This document shows positions 25,956 through 33,776 of a stretch of 64,000 nt of DNA, piece after piece (the first letter of the stretch is position 1; each line of letters opens with the position of its first letter). Under the pieces are notes generated by a model. It was not told the origin of the DNA and did not search any database. It saw nothing but the letters and a program-made list of their open reading frames with translations. Source of the stretch: Streptomyces gardneri (GTDB taxonomy: Bacteria; Actinomycetota; Actinomycetes; Streptomycetales; Streptomycetaceae); NCBI RefSeq assembly GCF_006539185.1, contig NZ_BJMN01000011.1:248001-312000 (forward strand). The letters run 5' to 3'. The translations under genes were made by a program, and so were the position numbers.

Positions 25956-27347
25956 ATGGCACCCGCCATCCCTGCCGCCATGGAACGACCGCACTTCATC
26001 GGTATCGGCGGTGCCGGAATGTCGGGCATCGCGAAGATCCTCGCCCAGCGGGGCGCCAAGGTCGCCGGCAGCGACGCCAAGGAGTCCCCGACCGCCGAGG
26101 CGCTGCGCGCCCTCGGCGCCACCGTGCACATCGGCCACGCCGCCGAGCACCTCGCCGACGACGCCTCCGCCGTCGTCGTCTCCAGCGCCATCCGCGCCGA
26201 CAACCCCGAGCTGGCCCGCGCCGCCGAGCTCGGCATCCCCGTCGTGCACCGCTCCGACGCGCTCGCCTCCCTCATGGACGACCTGCGCGCCATCGCGGTC
26301 GCCGGCACGCACGGCAAGACGACGACCACCTCGATGCTGGCCGTCGCCCTGACCGAGCTGGGCCTCGACCCCTCGTACGCCATCGGCGGCGACCTCGCGG
26401 GCCCCGGCACCAACGCCCGCCACGGCTCCGGAGACGTCTTCGTCGCCGAGGCCGACGAGAGCGACCGCAGCTTCCAGAAGTACGACCCCGAGGTCGCGAT
26501 CGTCCTCAACGTCGAGCTGGACCACCACGCGAACTACGCCTCCATGGACGAGATCTACGAGTCCTTCGAGGCCTTCACCGCCAAGATCCGCCCGGGCGGC
26601 ACCCTCGTCGTCGGCGAGCACGCCGGCGCCCGCGAGCTGGCCCGCCGGGTCGCGGACCGCGACGGCCTGAACATCGTCACCGTCGGCGAGTCCGAGGACT
26701 CCGACGCCCGGATCCTGAAGATCGCCCCGAACGGCATGAAGAGCGAGGTCGTCGTCCTCCTCGACGGGGTCGAGCACACCTTCACCGTCTCCGTCCCCGG
26801 CCGCCACTACGCCCACAACGCCGCCGCGGCCCTCGCCGCCGGCGCCCGCGTCGGCATCGACCCGGCCGAGCTCGCCCAGGCCCTCACCGCCTACACCGGC
26901 GTCGGCCGCCGCCTCCAGCTCAAGGGCGAGGCCGCCGGCGTCCAGGTCATCGACTCGTACGCGCACCACCCCACCGAGATGACCGCCGACCTGGAGGCCA
27001 TGCGCGGCGCCGCCGGAGGCGCCCGCCTGCTCGTCGTCTTCCAGCCCCACCTCTTCTCCCGCACGCAGGAGCTCGGCAAGGAGATGGGCGACGCGCTGGC
27101 CCTCGCCGACGCCTCGGTCGTCCTCGACATCTACCCGGCCCGCGAGGACCCGATCCCGGGCATCACGAGCGAGCTGATCATCGCCGCCGCGCAGCGGGCC
27201 GGCGCCGACGTCACGGCCGTCCACGACAAGGCGACCGTCCCGGACGTCGTCGCGGGAATGGCCAAGCCCGGCGATCTCGTTCTGACGATGGGCGCGGGCG
27301 ACGTCACGGACCTCGGGCCGCGGATCCTGGACCAGCTGGCGAACTGA
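25956..27347 (+). CDS. murC: UDP-N-acetylmuramate--L-alanine ligase
   Basis: A 463-residue cytoplasmic ligase that adds L-Ala to UDP-MurNAc in peptidoglycan synthesis. The Rossmann start is HFIGIGGAGMSGIA (13-26), the ATP motif is GTHGKTTTTSML with Lys121, and later motifs are EADESDRSF, NVELDHHANY, NAAAALAAG, DSYAHHPTE and VFQPHLFSR. Length and domain order are normal. The ATG at 25956 has GGGGAGAGA five bases upstream. It lies apart from the dcw cluster, next to msrB only 10 bases downstream, so the two form an operon. Confidence 0.97.
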   Translation: MAPAIPAAMERPHFIGIGGAGMSGIAKILAQRGAKVAGSDAKESPTAEALRALGATVHIGHAAEHLADDASAVVVSSAIRADNPELARAAELGIPVVHRSDALASLMDDLRAIAVAGTHGKTTTTSMLAVALTELGLDPSYAIGGDLAGPGTNARHGSGDVFVAEADESDRSFQKYDPEVAIVLNVELDHHANYASMDEIYESFEAFTAKIRPGGTLVVGEHAGARELARRVADRDGLNIVTVGESEDSDARILKIAPNGMKSEVVVLLDGVEHTFTVSVPGRHYAHNAAAALAAGARVGIDPAELAQALTAYTGVGRRLQLKGEAAGVQVIDSYAHHPTEMTADLEAMRGAAGGARLLVVFQPHLFSRTQELGKEMGDALALADASVVLDIYPAREDPIPGITSELIIAAAQRAGADVTAVHDKATVPDVVAGMAKPGDLVLTMGAGDVTDLGPRILDQLAN

Positions 27348-27357
27348 GGAGCATCTG

Positions 27358-27768
27358 ATGGCGGCGTACGAGGTCGAGAAGCCGGACGAGCAGTGGCGGG
27401 CGGAGCTCAGCCCGGCGGAGTACCAGGTGCTGCGCCAGGCGGGCACCGAGCCGGCCTTCCGCGGGGAGTACACGGACACGAAGACGAAGGGCGTGTACTC
27501 CTGCCGTGCCTGCGGCGCGGAGCTGTTCACGTCGAACGAGAAGTTCGAGTCGCACTGCGGCTGGCCCTCGTTCTTCGACCCCAAGGACTCCGGGGCGGTC
27601 GAGCTGATCGAGGACCGCTCGCACGGCATGCTCCGCACCGAGGTCCGCTGCTCGCGCTGCGGTTCGCACCTGGGGCATGTCTTCGAGGGTGAGGGCTACC
27701 CCACCCCGACGGACCAGCGGTACTGCATCAACTCGATCTCGCTCCGGCTGGAGCCGGAGGAGGGCTGA
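27358..27768 (+). CDS. msrB: Peptide-methionine (R)-S-oxide reductase
   Basis: A 136-residue MsrB that repairs methionine-R-sulfoxide in oxidised proteins. Zinc ligands are Cys49, Cys52, Cys98 and Cys101. The catalytic Cys123 is in RYCINSISL, and Cys67 in SHCGWPSFF is the probable resolving Cys. A GAGGAG ribosome site precedes the ATG. It is co-transcribed with murC. Confidence 0.96.
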   Translation: MAAYEVEKPDEQWRAELSPAEYQVLRQAGTEPAFRGEYTDTKTKGVYSCRACGAELFTSNEKFESHCGWPSFFDPKDSGAVELIEDRSHGMLRTEVRCSRCGSHLGHVFEGEGYPTPTDQRYCINSISLRLEPEEG

Positions 27769-27848
27769 CGCCCGGACGGCTCGTCACCAGCCCCCTGTGG
27801 TAGGACTATTGCGGATTGCAAACAGTCTTCAACGGGGGGCGGGGGAAC

Positions 27849-29621
27849 GTGGCAGTCACGGTTCCGGACTGGGCGGACACACTTCTCGATCTGATCGGTG
27901 TGTCCTGGCCGAACGTCGACGAGGACGCGTACCGCGAGATGGCGGACGCGCTCAGGGAGTTCGCGGAGGACCTGGAGGACGACGGCCAGCTCGCGAACAA
28001 CCACTTCGAGCGGCTGTTGTCGTCCGGTGAGGGCGAGGCGCTGGACGCGCTCAACGAGCACTGGGCGAAGATCAAGACCAAGCACCTGAAGGACATCTCG
28101 GGTGCGGCGCGGACGGTCGCGGGCGGTCTGGACACGGCGGCCGGCGCGATCGAGGGCATGAAGCTCGCCGCACTCGTCCAGCTGGGCTATCTGGCGGCCG
28201 AGGCGGGTATCGCGATCTCCCTGATCCCGGTGACGGGCGGTCTGTCGGCGCTGATCGGCGCGGCCTCGATGCGGGCCACGCAAGAGGTGATCAAGCGGCT
28301 GATCAAGGAGTGCGTGGAGGAGGCCGTCGGCTACGTCGTGGCGGCGATGACCGAGCCCGCGGTGGCCGCCCTCGAGGGCATGGCCGCCGATCTCGTCGTC
28401 CAGCTGGGCGCGGTGGCGATCGGTCTGCAGGACGGGGTCGACCTCGACCAGACGAAGGACGCCGGGCAGGAGGGCTTCAAGGACGGGGTCCAGTCCGGCA
28501 AGGAGGCCATGAACCTGGCCTCGGCCGGCGGCGGCTCGAAGGGCGGTGGGCTGAAGAACCTGCACATCGAGCACGCCGAGCACACCCACGCCTCCACCCA
28601 GCTCAACACCGTCTCCGCGGGCATCCACGGCAAGACCGCGGGCAAGCTCACGAAGGCGAAGACCGCGCACGGCCGGGCCCGGGGCCGCGACTCGATCGCG
28701 GACGCGATCGACCCGATCGCCGACAAGGCGCTCGAAGCCCTCACCAAGGCGGCGAAGAACATGGGCGACCACGTCGGCCAGACGCTGCCCAAGGCCGTCA
28801 AGCAGATCTCCGTCGACCACAAGAACACCGACGACAACCTCCGCGACCGCTTCGCCCGCCAGCGCAAGGGCGACCACGACAACGGCGGGAAGGGCGGCGG
28901 CGGAGGCGGTGGCGGTGGGAACGGCAATCCCCCCGGCGGAAGCCACTACGGCGGCTCCGGGAACAACCCCGGCGGCAACCGCATCACCCCGGCCCCGCCT
29001 TGGCACGGCAGCTCGGCGGGCGGCATGAAGCACCACCGGACGGACCCGCTCGACGTCAGCCACCTGACGCCCGAACAGCAGCGGGCGGCGCTCGTCCAGG
29101 AGGCCCGCGACCTCGCCGACAAGGCGCGGAAGGCCGATCCGAACAACCCGAACGACCCCAAGCACCAGATCGACCTGGCCAAGACCCACTTCCCGCCGGG
29201 CACGAACCTCCTCGACGGTTCGTGCTCCGGCAGTCTTCTGCACGACGGAACCGTGACGAGCCACTCCAGCTCCACCAAGGGCGCCGGCCAGAAGCTCCCC
29301 GACCTGCACCCCGCGATGCAGTCGATCTACGACGACGTCAAGGCGCAGATCGAGGGCGAAGGCAGGAATCCGGGCGCGGGACACGGTAAATGCGCGGAGG
29401 CCAATCTGGTCTCGGACCGGCTGCGGAGCCTCGACCCGGACGGCACCTCGATCAAGTCGGCCGACGACGTCCGCGAGGCCATGCGGGGATCGCAGGTCTA
29501 CAGCGTGCAGATCGGCGAGCAGGTCAAACCGCACCCCCTCGGCCACGGCGAGTACAAACCGCCGTGCCGATCGTGCGAGATTGCAATGGACATGGCGGGT
29601 GTCTCCGCCTACACCGGATAA
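27849..29621 (+). CDS. Polymorphic toxin with C-terminal YwqJ-like deaminase domain
   Basis: A 590-residue probable secreted effector. The N-terminal helical region (about 1-230) has amphipathic segments and a hydrophobic stretch (LGYLAAEAGIAISLIPVTGGL, 112-132) that suits WXG100-like or type VII-associated export. A Gly-rich linker (about 345-385) leads to the toxin domain (about 440-590). That domain has the zinc-dependent deaminase motifs GKCAE (Cys515-Glu517) and PPCRSC (Cys573, Cys576), preceded by the YwqJ-type strand GSLLHDGTVTSHSS. The expected activity is deamination of a nucleic acid or nucleotide. The GTG at 27849 follows a G-rich site. SUKH-3 immunity genes follow directly. Confidence 0.84.
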   Translation: MAVTVPDWADTLLDLIGVSWPNVDEDAYREMADALREFAEDLEDDGQLANNHFERLLSSGEGEALDALNEHWAKIKTKHLKDISGAARTVAGGLDTAAGAIEGMKLAALVQLGYLAAEAGIAISLIPVTGGLSALIGAASMRATQEVIKRLIKECVEEAVGYVVAAMTEPAVAALEGMAADLVVQLGAVAIGLQDGVDLDQTKDAGQEGFKDGVQSGKEAMNLASAGGGSKGGGLKNLHIEHAEHTHASTQLNTVSAGIHGKTAGKLTKAKTAHGRARGRDSIADAIDPIADKALEALTKAAKNMGDHVGQTLPKAVKQISVDHKNTDDNLRDRFARQRKGDHDNGGKGGGGGGGGGNGNPPGGSHYGGSGNNPGGNRITPAPPWHGSSAGGMKHHRTDPLDVSHLTPEQQRAALVQEARDLADKARKADPNNPNDPKHQIDLAKTHFPPGTNLLDGSCSGSLLHDGTVTSHSSSTKGAGQKLPDLHPAMQSIYDDVKAQIEGEGRNPGAGHGKCAEANLVSDRLRSLDPDGTSIKSADDVREAMRGSQVYSVQIGEQVKPHPLGHGEYKPPCRSCEIAMDMAGVSAYTG

Positions 29622-29631
29622 AGGAGTTCCC

Positions 29632-30105
29632 GTGGCGCGAATGGAAACCAGGGAGGACGTCGACGCCTGGTTCGGAGAACACGGATGGCTCCCCGGCCGC
29701 GACGTGACCGAGCAGGCGACGGCGATGATCGAGGAAGTCGCCGGGCAGTACCGGGAAGCAGGGTTCCCGGTGGAGCCCTTCGAGGCGGCGACCGCCTTCC
29801 TCGCCGAACACGGCGGGCTGCGCCTGGCGATCGACGAACCCCGCGAGGAGTACCTCTACTTCACCCCGTACCTGGGCTACCGGTCGGCTCCGGCCGACGT
29901 CGCCGAGCTGAGCCGTGACCTCGGCGTACGCCTCTTCCCGGTCGGCCTCGACAGCTCGGACTCGTCCCCGGTGCTCGTCGACGAGGGGGGCAGGTTCTTC
30001 TACCTGCACCACACCGGCGCCTACTACATGGGCGCCGACAAGTACGAGGCGATGATCGCCCTGGCCCACGCCCCCATGCAGGACGCGGAGGACTACTTTG
30101 TCTGA
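29632..30105 (+). CDS. SUKH-3 immunity protein, copy 1
   Basis: A 157-residue protein of the SUKH-3 immunity family (pattern VDAWFGEHGWLPGRDV, FLAEHGGL, LGVRLFPVGLDSSD, VLVDEGGRFFYLHHTGAYYMG). It lacks a signal peptide and acts in the cytoplasm, binding and blocking the cognate toxin. The GTG at 29632 has AAGGAG five bases upstream and begins 10 bases after the toxin stop, so it is the obvious antidote of that toxin. Its end overlaps copy 2. Confidence 0.83.
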   Translation: MARMETREDVDAWFGEHGWLPGRDVTEQATAMIEEVAGQYREAGFPVEPFEAATAFLAEHGGLRLAIDEPREEYLYFTPYLGYRSAPADVAELSRDLGVRLFPVGLDSSDSSPVLVDEGGRFFYLHHTGAYYMGADKYEAMIALAHAPMQDAEDYFV

Positions 30106-30616
30106 CCCCGTCCTCGGCACAGCGGCGGGCGAGGCGCCCCGCGCGTCCCGTCCCCGCACCTCCGTGGATGTCGACGCCTGGTTCGGCGTGTACGGCTGGT
30201 CTCCCGGCCGGAACGCCGCCGAGCAGGCTTCGGCGTTCGTGGCGGAGGCCGTCGAGGAGAGCCGGAAGCGCGGATTCCCGGTGGTGCCCTTCCCCGCCGC
30301 GACCGACTTCCTCACCGAGCACGCCGGGCTCCGGGTGATGCACGACGTCCAGCGCGACGACTACATCGACTTCACGGCCGTTCCCGTCTGGGGCCATCTC
30401 TTCGAGGACATGGCGGAGCTGAGCAGCAGACTGGGTGTGCGACTGTTTCCGGTCGGTTGGGACTCCACGGACGGCGAGGTGTTCGTCATCGACGAGGGGG
30501 GCCGGTTCTTCTGCATGCACCACAGCGGCGACTACTACGTGGGCACCGACAAGCACGAGGCGATGATCGCCCTCTACCGGTCTCCCATGCGGGACGCGGA
30601 GGATTTCTATGTCTGA
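30098..30616 (+). CDS. SUKH-3 immunity protein, copy 2, with a toxin-like N-terminal remnant
   Basis: A 172-residue SUKH-3 protein starting at a TTG that overlaps the end of copy 1 by 8 bases (GGAG six bases upstream). Residues 25-172 match copy 1 throughout (VDAWFGVYGWSPGRNA, LGVRLFPVGWDSTD, DEGGRFFCMHHSGDYYVG). Residues 1-10 (MSDPVLGTAA) do not belong to SUKH-3 but match the first 10 residues of the downstream deaminase (MSDLIPGTAA). I infer deletion of a second toxin domain between the two immunity genes. Confidence 0.8.
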   Translation: MSDPVLGTAAGEAPRASRPRTSVDVDAWFGVYGWSPGRNAAEQASAFVAEAVEESRKRGFPVVPFPAATDFLTEHAGLRVMHDVQRDDYIDFTAVPVWGHLFEDMAELSSRLGVRLFPVGWDSTDGEVFVIDEGGRFFCMHHSGDYYVGTDKHEAMIALYRSPMRDAEDFYV

Positions 30617-31004
30617 CCTGATTCCCGGCACGGCAGCCTCGCTGCTCATCCACGGCACGATCACCAGCCACACCAGCCTCACCGGTGACGGCGAGCCGCA
30701 CCTCCACCCCGCCGTCCAGGAGTTCTTCGACGGGCTCCCGCCGGCCCTGCGTGAGCCGTTCATCGGCTACTGCGCCGAGTCCGCGCTCGTCTCCGACGAA
30801 CTCTTCGGATGGGACCGGAAGCGCGGCGACGGCCGTGCCGCCGGCCTCGACGAGGCCGTCCCGCACTTCGCGGGAGCCGCGATCGTCGCCCGTAAGATCC
30901 GCCCGCACGGGGACCCCGAGCACGGCACCGAGGCCGAGGTGTGCCGCTCCTGCTCGGCGCTCCTCGACCGGCTGGGGATCACGATCATCCACGACGAAGC
31001 ATGA
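30609..31004 (+). CDS. Free-standing YwqJ-like deaminase toxin domain
   Basis: A 131-residue protein consisting of little more than the deaminase domain: LLIHGTITSHTSL, then GYCAESALVSDEL (Cys55, Glu57) and VCRSCSALLDRLGI (Cys112, Cys115). It has no signal peptide or export domain. Its ATG overlaps the end of immunity copy 2 by 8 bases and its stop overlaps the next start as ATGA. It may be a silent toxin cassette that can recombine onto the exported N-terminal region, or an intracellular toxin held by its neighbours. Confidence 0.8.
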   Translation: MSDLIPGTAASLLIHGTITSHTSLTGDGEPHLHPAVQEFFDGLPPALREPFIGYCAESALVSDELFGWDRKRGDGRAAGLDEAVPHFAGAAIVARKIRPHGDPEHGTEAEVCRSCSALLDRLGITIIHDEA

Positions 31005-31906
31005 CCGGCGTGCTGACACGGGCCGGGTGGCAGCCGGACCGCGACGCCGGGGACGCCGCCATGCTCGCGATCCTGACCTCCGTGGCGGTCGGCGCGAGGC
31101 TCTTCCCCGCCGCCGAGCGGGCCGTGCGCGAGTTCCACGGCCTCACCGTCCTCCCCGCCGACACCGGCGGCCGTGACGTCGCCGCCGTCGGCAGCGTCGT
31201 CGACCCCCGCGAAGCCCGCTTCGACGTCCCGTCCCTGCACCGGGTCGCGGACGCCCTCGGCGTACGCCTCTTCCCGCTCGGCCGTACGGACACGGACGCG
31301 CCGCTCGCGGTCGACGAGCACGGCAGGCTGCTGATGCTCGGAACCGGCGGGCCCTGGCTCCTCGGCGAGACCGTCCACGACGGCCTCACGGCGCTCGCGG
31401 AGGGGATCGCGCCGGTACGGCTCCGCGCACCCCGCTGGAGCTTCCCGCTGCCCGACGGGAACGCCGATCTCGGCGCCGCCGTACGGGCCGCGCTCGTCGC
31501 CGTCTACGTCCTGCACAGCGCGGGCGTGTACAGCGGCCGCGCGCTGCACCTGCGGGCCACCACCCTGCGGGGGATCGGCGTCGTGGCGGTCGACGAGGAC
31601 TTCCCGCTGGGCCCGGGCTCCCTGGACAGCAGCGCCGAACCGCTGATCACGGGGATGACCGCGCGCCTCGAAGCCTCGGGCGCCCGCGCGGCCGCCTGCG
31701 AACTGACCCTGACGATCCCCGTCCCACCCGGCACGGAGGGGCCGCCCGCCACCGCGGAGTGCGCGGTGACGGTGGGCAACCCGGCCGAACCCCCCGCACT
31801 GACCCTCACGGCCGGCCTGTCCGCGTCCACGGGCCCCACGGCGACGGCCCTGGACACCTGTGCCAAGTCCCTCGCCGCCTGGTCGGGAAGCCCGCTCCGG
31901 CCCTGA
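31001..31906 (+). CDS. SUKH-3 immunity-like protein, copy 3, with extra C-terminal domain
   Basis: A 301-residue protein. Residues 1-145 match the SUKH-3 layout (LTRAGWQPDRDAGD, VREFHGLTVLPAD, LGVRLFPLGRTDTD, VDEHGRLLMLG). Residues 145-301 form a second domain I do not recognise, rich in Ala, Thr and Pro (YVLHSAGVYSGRALHLRATTLRG, TARLEASGARAAACELTLTIP). The start overlaps the deaminase stop as ATGA, so it is translationally coupled to that toxin and is its likely immunity partner. It converges on the SDR gene with 5 bases between stops. Confidence 0.72.
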   Translation: MTGVLTRAGWQPDRDAGDAAMLAILTSVAVGARLFPAAERAVREFHGLTVLPADTGGRDVAAVGSVVDPREARFDVPSLHRVADALGVRLFPLGRTDTDAPLAVDEHGRLLMLGTGGPWLLGETVHDGLTALAEGIAPVRLRAPRWSFPLPDGNADLGAAVRAALVAVYVLHSAGVYSGRALHLRATTLRGIGVVAVDEDFPLGPGSLDSSAEPLITGMTARLEASGARAAACELTLTIPVPPGTEGPPATAECAVTVGNPAEPPALTLTAGLSASTGPTATALDTCAKSLAAWSGSPLRP

Positions 31907-31911
31907 TCGGG

Positions 31912-32697
31912 TCAGTGGACGGAGAAGCCGCCGTCCACGAAGAGCGACTGGCCCGTGACGTACGCCGAGGAGGTGCTCGCCAGGAAGACCGCAGCGCCCG
32001 CGAAGTCCTCGGCGAGGCCGTTGCGGCCGACCATCGTGCGGGCCGCCAGGGCCGCCACCTTCTCCGGGTCGGAGGAGAGCCGCCGGTTGAGCGCGGTCAT
32101 GACGAAGCCGGGGACCAGGGTGTTGGCCGTGACGCCGTACGGTGACCACGCCTCCGCCTGCGAGCGGGCCAGCGACTCCAGGGCGCCCTTGGAGACCCCG
32201 TACGCACCGCTCTGGACGAACGCGCGGTGCGCCTGCTGGGAGGTGATGTGGATGATCCGGCCGAAGCCCCGCTCGGCCATGCCGGGGCCGAAGCGCTGAC
32301 CGAGGAGGAACGGCGCCTCCAGGTTCACGGTCATCGTCGTGTCCCACACCTCCTCGCCCAGCTCGCCGAACGGCGGACGGAGGTTGATGCCCGCCGAGTT
32401 GACCAGGATGTCGGGCTCCCCGAAGACGGCCGCCGCGGCCTCCGCCCCGGCCTTGATCCCCTCACGGGTGCTCAGGTCGGCGCTCACCCAGGCGGCCCGG
32501 CAGCCGTCGGCCGTCAGTTCGTCCATCGTCGCGGCGAGCTCGTCCTCCTTGCGGGCCAGGATCACGACACGCGCGCCGGCCCGGGCCAGCGCCCCGGCAA
32601 TGGCGCGGCCGATTCCCGAGCTGCCGCCGGTGACGAGGGCGGTGCGCCCGTCGAGCGAGAACAGCCCGGAGAGATAGCCGGCGGGGGTCGTGCTCAT
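31912..32697 (-). CDS. SDR-family oxidoreductase
   Basis: A 261-residue classical short-chain dehydrogenase. The nucleotide motif is TGGSSGIGRAIA (about 24-35), NSAGINL is the structural motif, and the catalytic Ser-Tyr-Lys are in ITSQQ and SGAYGVSKGAL. The C-terminal YVTGQSLFVDGGFSVH is standard. A small residue pattern (ILARKED) after the second strand does not clearly decide NADH or NADPH. The substrate is unknown; sugar acids such as gluconate are common for close relatives. GAGGAG is 10 bases upstream of the ATG at 32697. It is 93 bases downstream of the MerR gene on the same strand. Confidence 0.87.
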   Translation of the reverse strand: MSTTPAGYLSGLFSLDGRTALVTGGSSGIGRAIAGALARAGARVVILARKEDELAATMDELTADGCRAAWVSADLSTREGIKAGAEAAAAVFGEPDILVNSAGINLRPPFGELGEEVWDTTMTVNLEAPFLLGQRFGPGMAERGFGRIIHITSQQAHRAFVQSGAYGVSKGALESLARSQAEAWSPYGVTANTLVPGFVMTALNRRLSSDPEKVAALAARTMVGRNGLAEDFAGAAVFLASTSSAYVTGQSLFVDGGFSVH

Positions 32698-32790
32698 CGT
32701 CGTGTCACTCCTCGTGTCGTACGGCACCCGCCAGTCCGCGTGCGGTGGACGGCAGGTCCCCGCATCCTGGCACAGGGGCCTCGGCGGCCG

Positions 32791-33567
32791 TCACTGCCTC
32801 GGGACGTCGATGCCGGCAGCCCGCAGCTTCGCCTCGACCAGCGTGTTCAGCCGGGCGATGGACGGTGACTGGTCCTCCCGGTGGTGGTTGACCATCCCGT
32901 ACCGGGAGGCGGCGTCGGACTGGTCCCCGAACCCGGTCGGCATCGCCAGCAGCGCGCGGTCGGCCAGGAGCTTGTCGGCGAGCGTGGCCGCCAGCTCCTC
33001 GATCCGCGGGTCGTCCGGATCCCAGGTCCTCGCGTCCCAACCGCGCTTGGTCAGCTCGACGGACTCGGGATCGTCCAGCGAGTGTTCGAGCCGCGTCAGG
33101 AAGCTGTCGAAGATCTCCGGGACCAGCGCCCGGGCCAGCACCAGGGCCTCCCGCTGACCGGCCACGTAGTCGGGGCCGAAGCCGAGTCCGTCGAGCCGGT
33201 CCAGGACCGCGCAGGCCCGGTCGGGCAGCAGGGCCCGGTCGCCGTGGTCGAGACGGTGCAGCCTGTCGCGGCGCGCGGTCAGCTCGTCGATCCGCTCGGT
33301 GAGCTGGTGATGGACGTCGTCCAGGGTGGCGGCGAACGTCCGGGGATCGGCGTCGAGCAGGTCACCGATCTCGGCCAGCGGAACGCCGGCCGCGGCCAGG
33401 GTCCTGACCTGGACCAGCCGGAACAGCTCGCCCGACCGGTAACGGCGGTAGCCGGAACGGTCGCGTTCCGGCTCGGCGACCAGCCCGAGCCGGTGGTAGT
33501 GCCGCACGGTCTTGATCGTGACACCGACGAACGCCGCCGCCTGACCGATCGTCAGTCCGTCTGCCAT
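32791..33567 (-). CDS. MerR-family transcriptional regulator
   Basis: A 258-residue regulator. The MerR winged helix spans residues 4-75 (LTIGQAAAFVGVTIKTVRHYHRLGL, GYRRYRSGELFRLVQVRTLAAAGVPL), a coiled-coil dimerisation helix spans about 85-120, and the C-terminal sensing region resembles the TipA-like/TAS-related type (LLADRALLAMPTGFGDQSDA). No Cys metal-binding pair is present, so it probably senses a small organic compound. It is divergent from the serine hydrolase with a MerR-type operator between them, suggesting it regulates both. Confidence 0.9.
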   Translation of the reverse strand: MADGLTIGQAAAFVGVTIKTVRHYHRLGLVAEPERDRSGYRRYRSGELFRLVQVRTLAAAGVPLAEIGDLLDADPRTFAATLDDVHHQLTERIDELTARRDRLHRLDHGDRALLPDRACAVLDRLDGLGFGPDYVAGQREALVLARALVPEIFDSFLTRLEHSLDDPESVELTKRGWDARTWDPDDPRIEELAATLADKLLADRALLAMPTGFGDQSDAASRYGMVNHHREDQSPSIARLNTLVEAKLRAAGIDVPRQ

Positions 33568-33666
33568 CGGGTCGGCGCACCTCCGGATCGCGGGCGGCCG
33601 CGGTTCTCGCGCACCGCGCCGGCGACGACCGGCACGTCCGGACGATCACAAGAACGAGGATAGGGG

Positions 33667-33690
33667 TTGACCTTGACCTTGGGTCAAGGT
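33667..33690 (+). promoter_or_regulatory. MerR-type operator and -35 element
   Basis: A TTGACC -35-like element (33667-33672) overlaps an inverted repeat ACCTTGACC / GGTCAAGGT (33670-33678, 33682-33690; 3-base spacer). This is the arrangement in which MerR regulators sit between the -35 and -10 elements. The -10 is not clear. The operator faces the serine hydrolase gene at 33777 and lies 100 bases from the MerR start. Confidence 0.72.
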
Positions 33691-33776
33691 CGGAAGCTCT
33701 TCACAGGGCCGCTCGAAAGGCCAGGCAGCCATCGGGGCCGCCGTGGGAACGCACACTGTGAACAGGGAGATTCATC

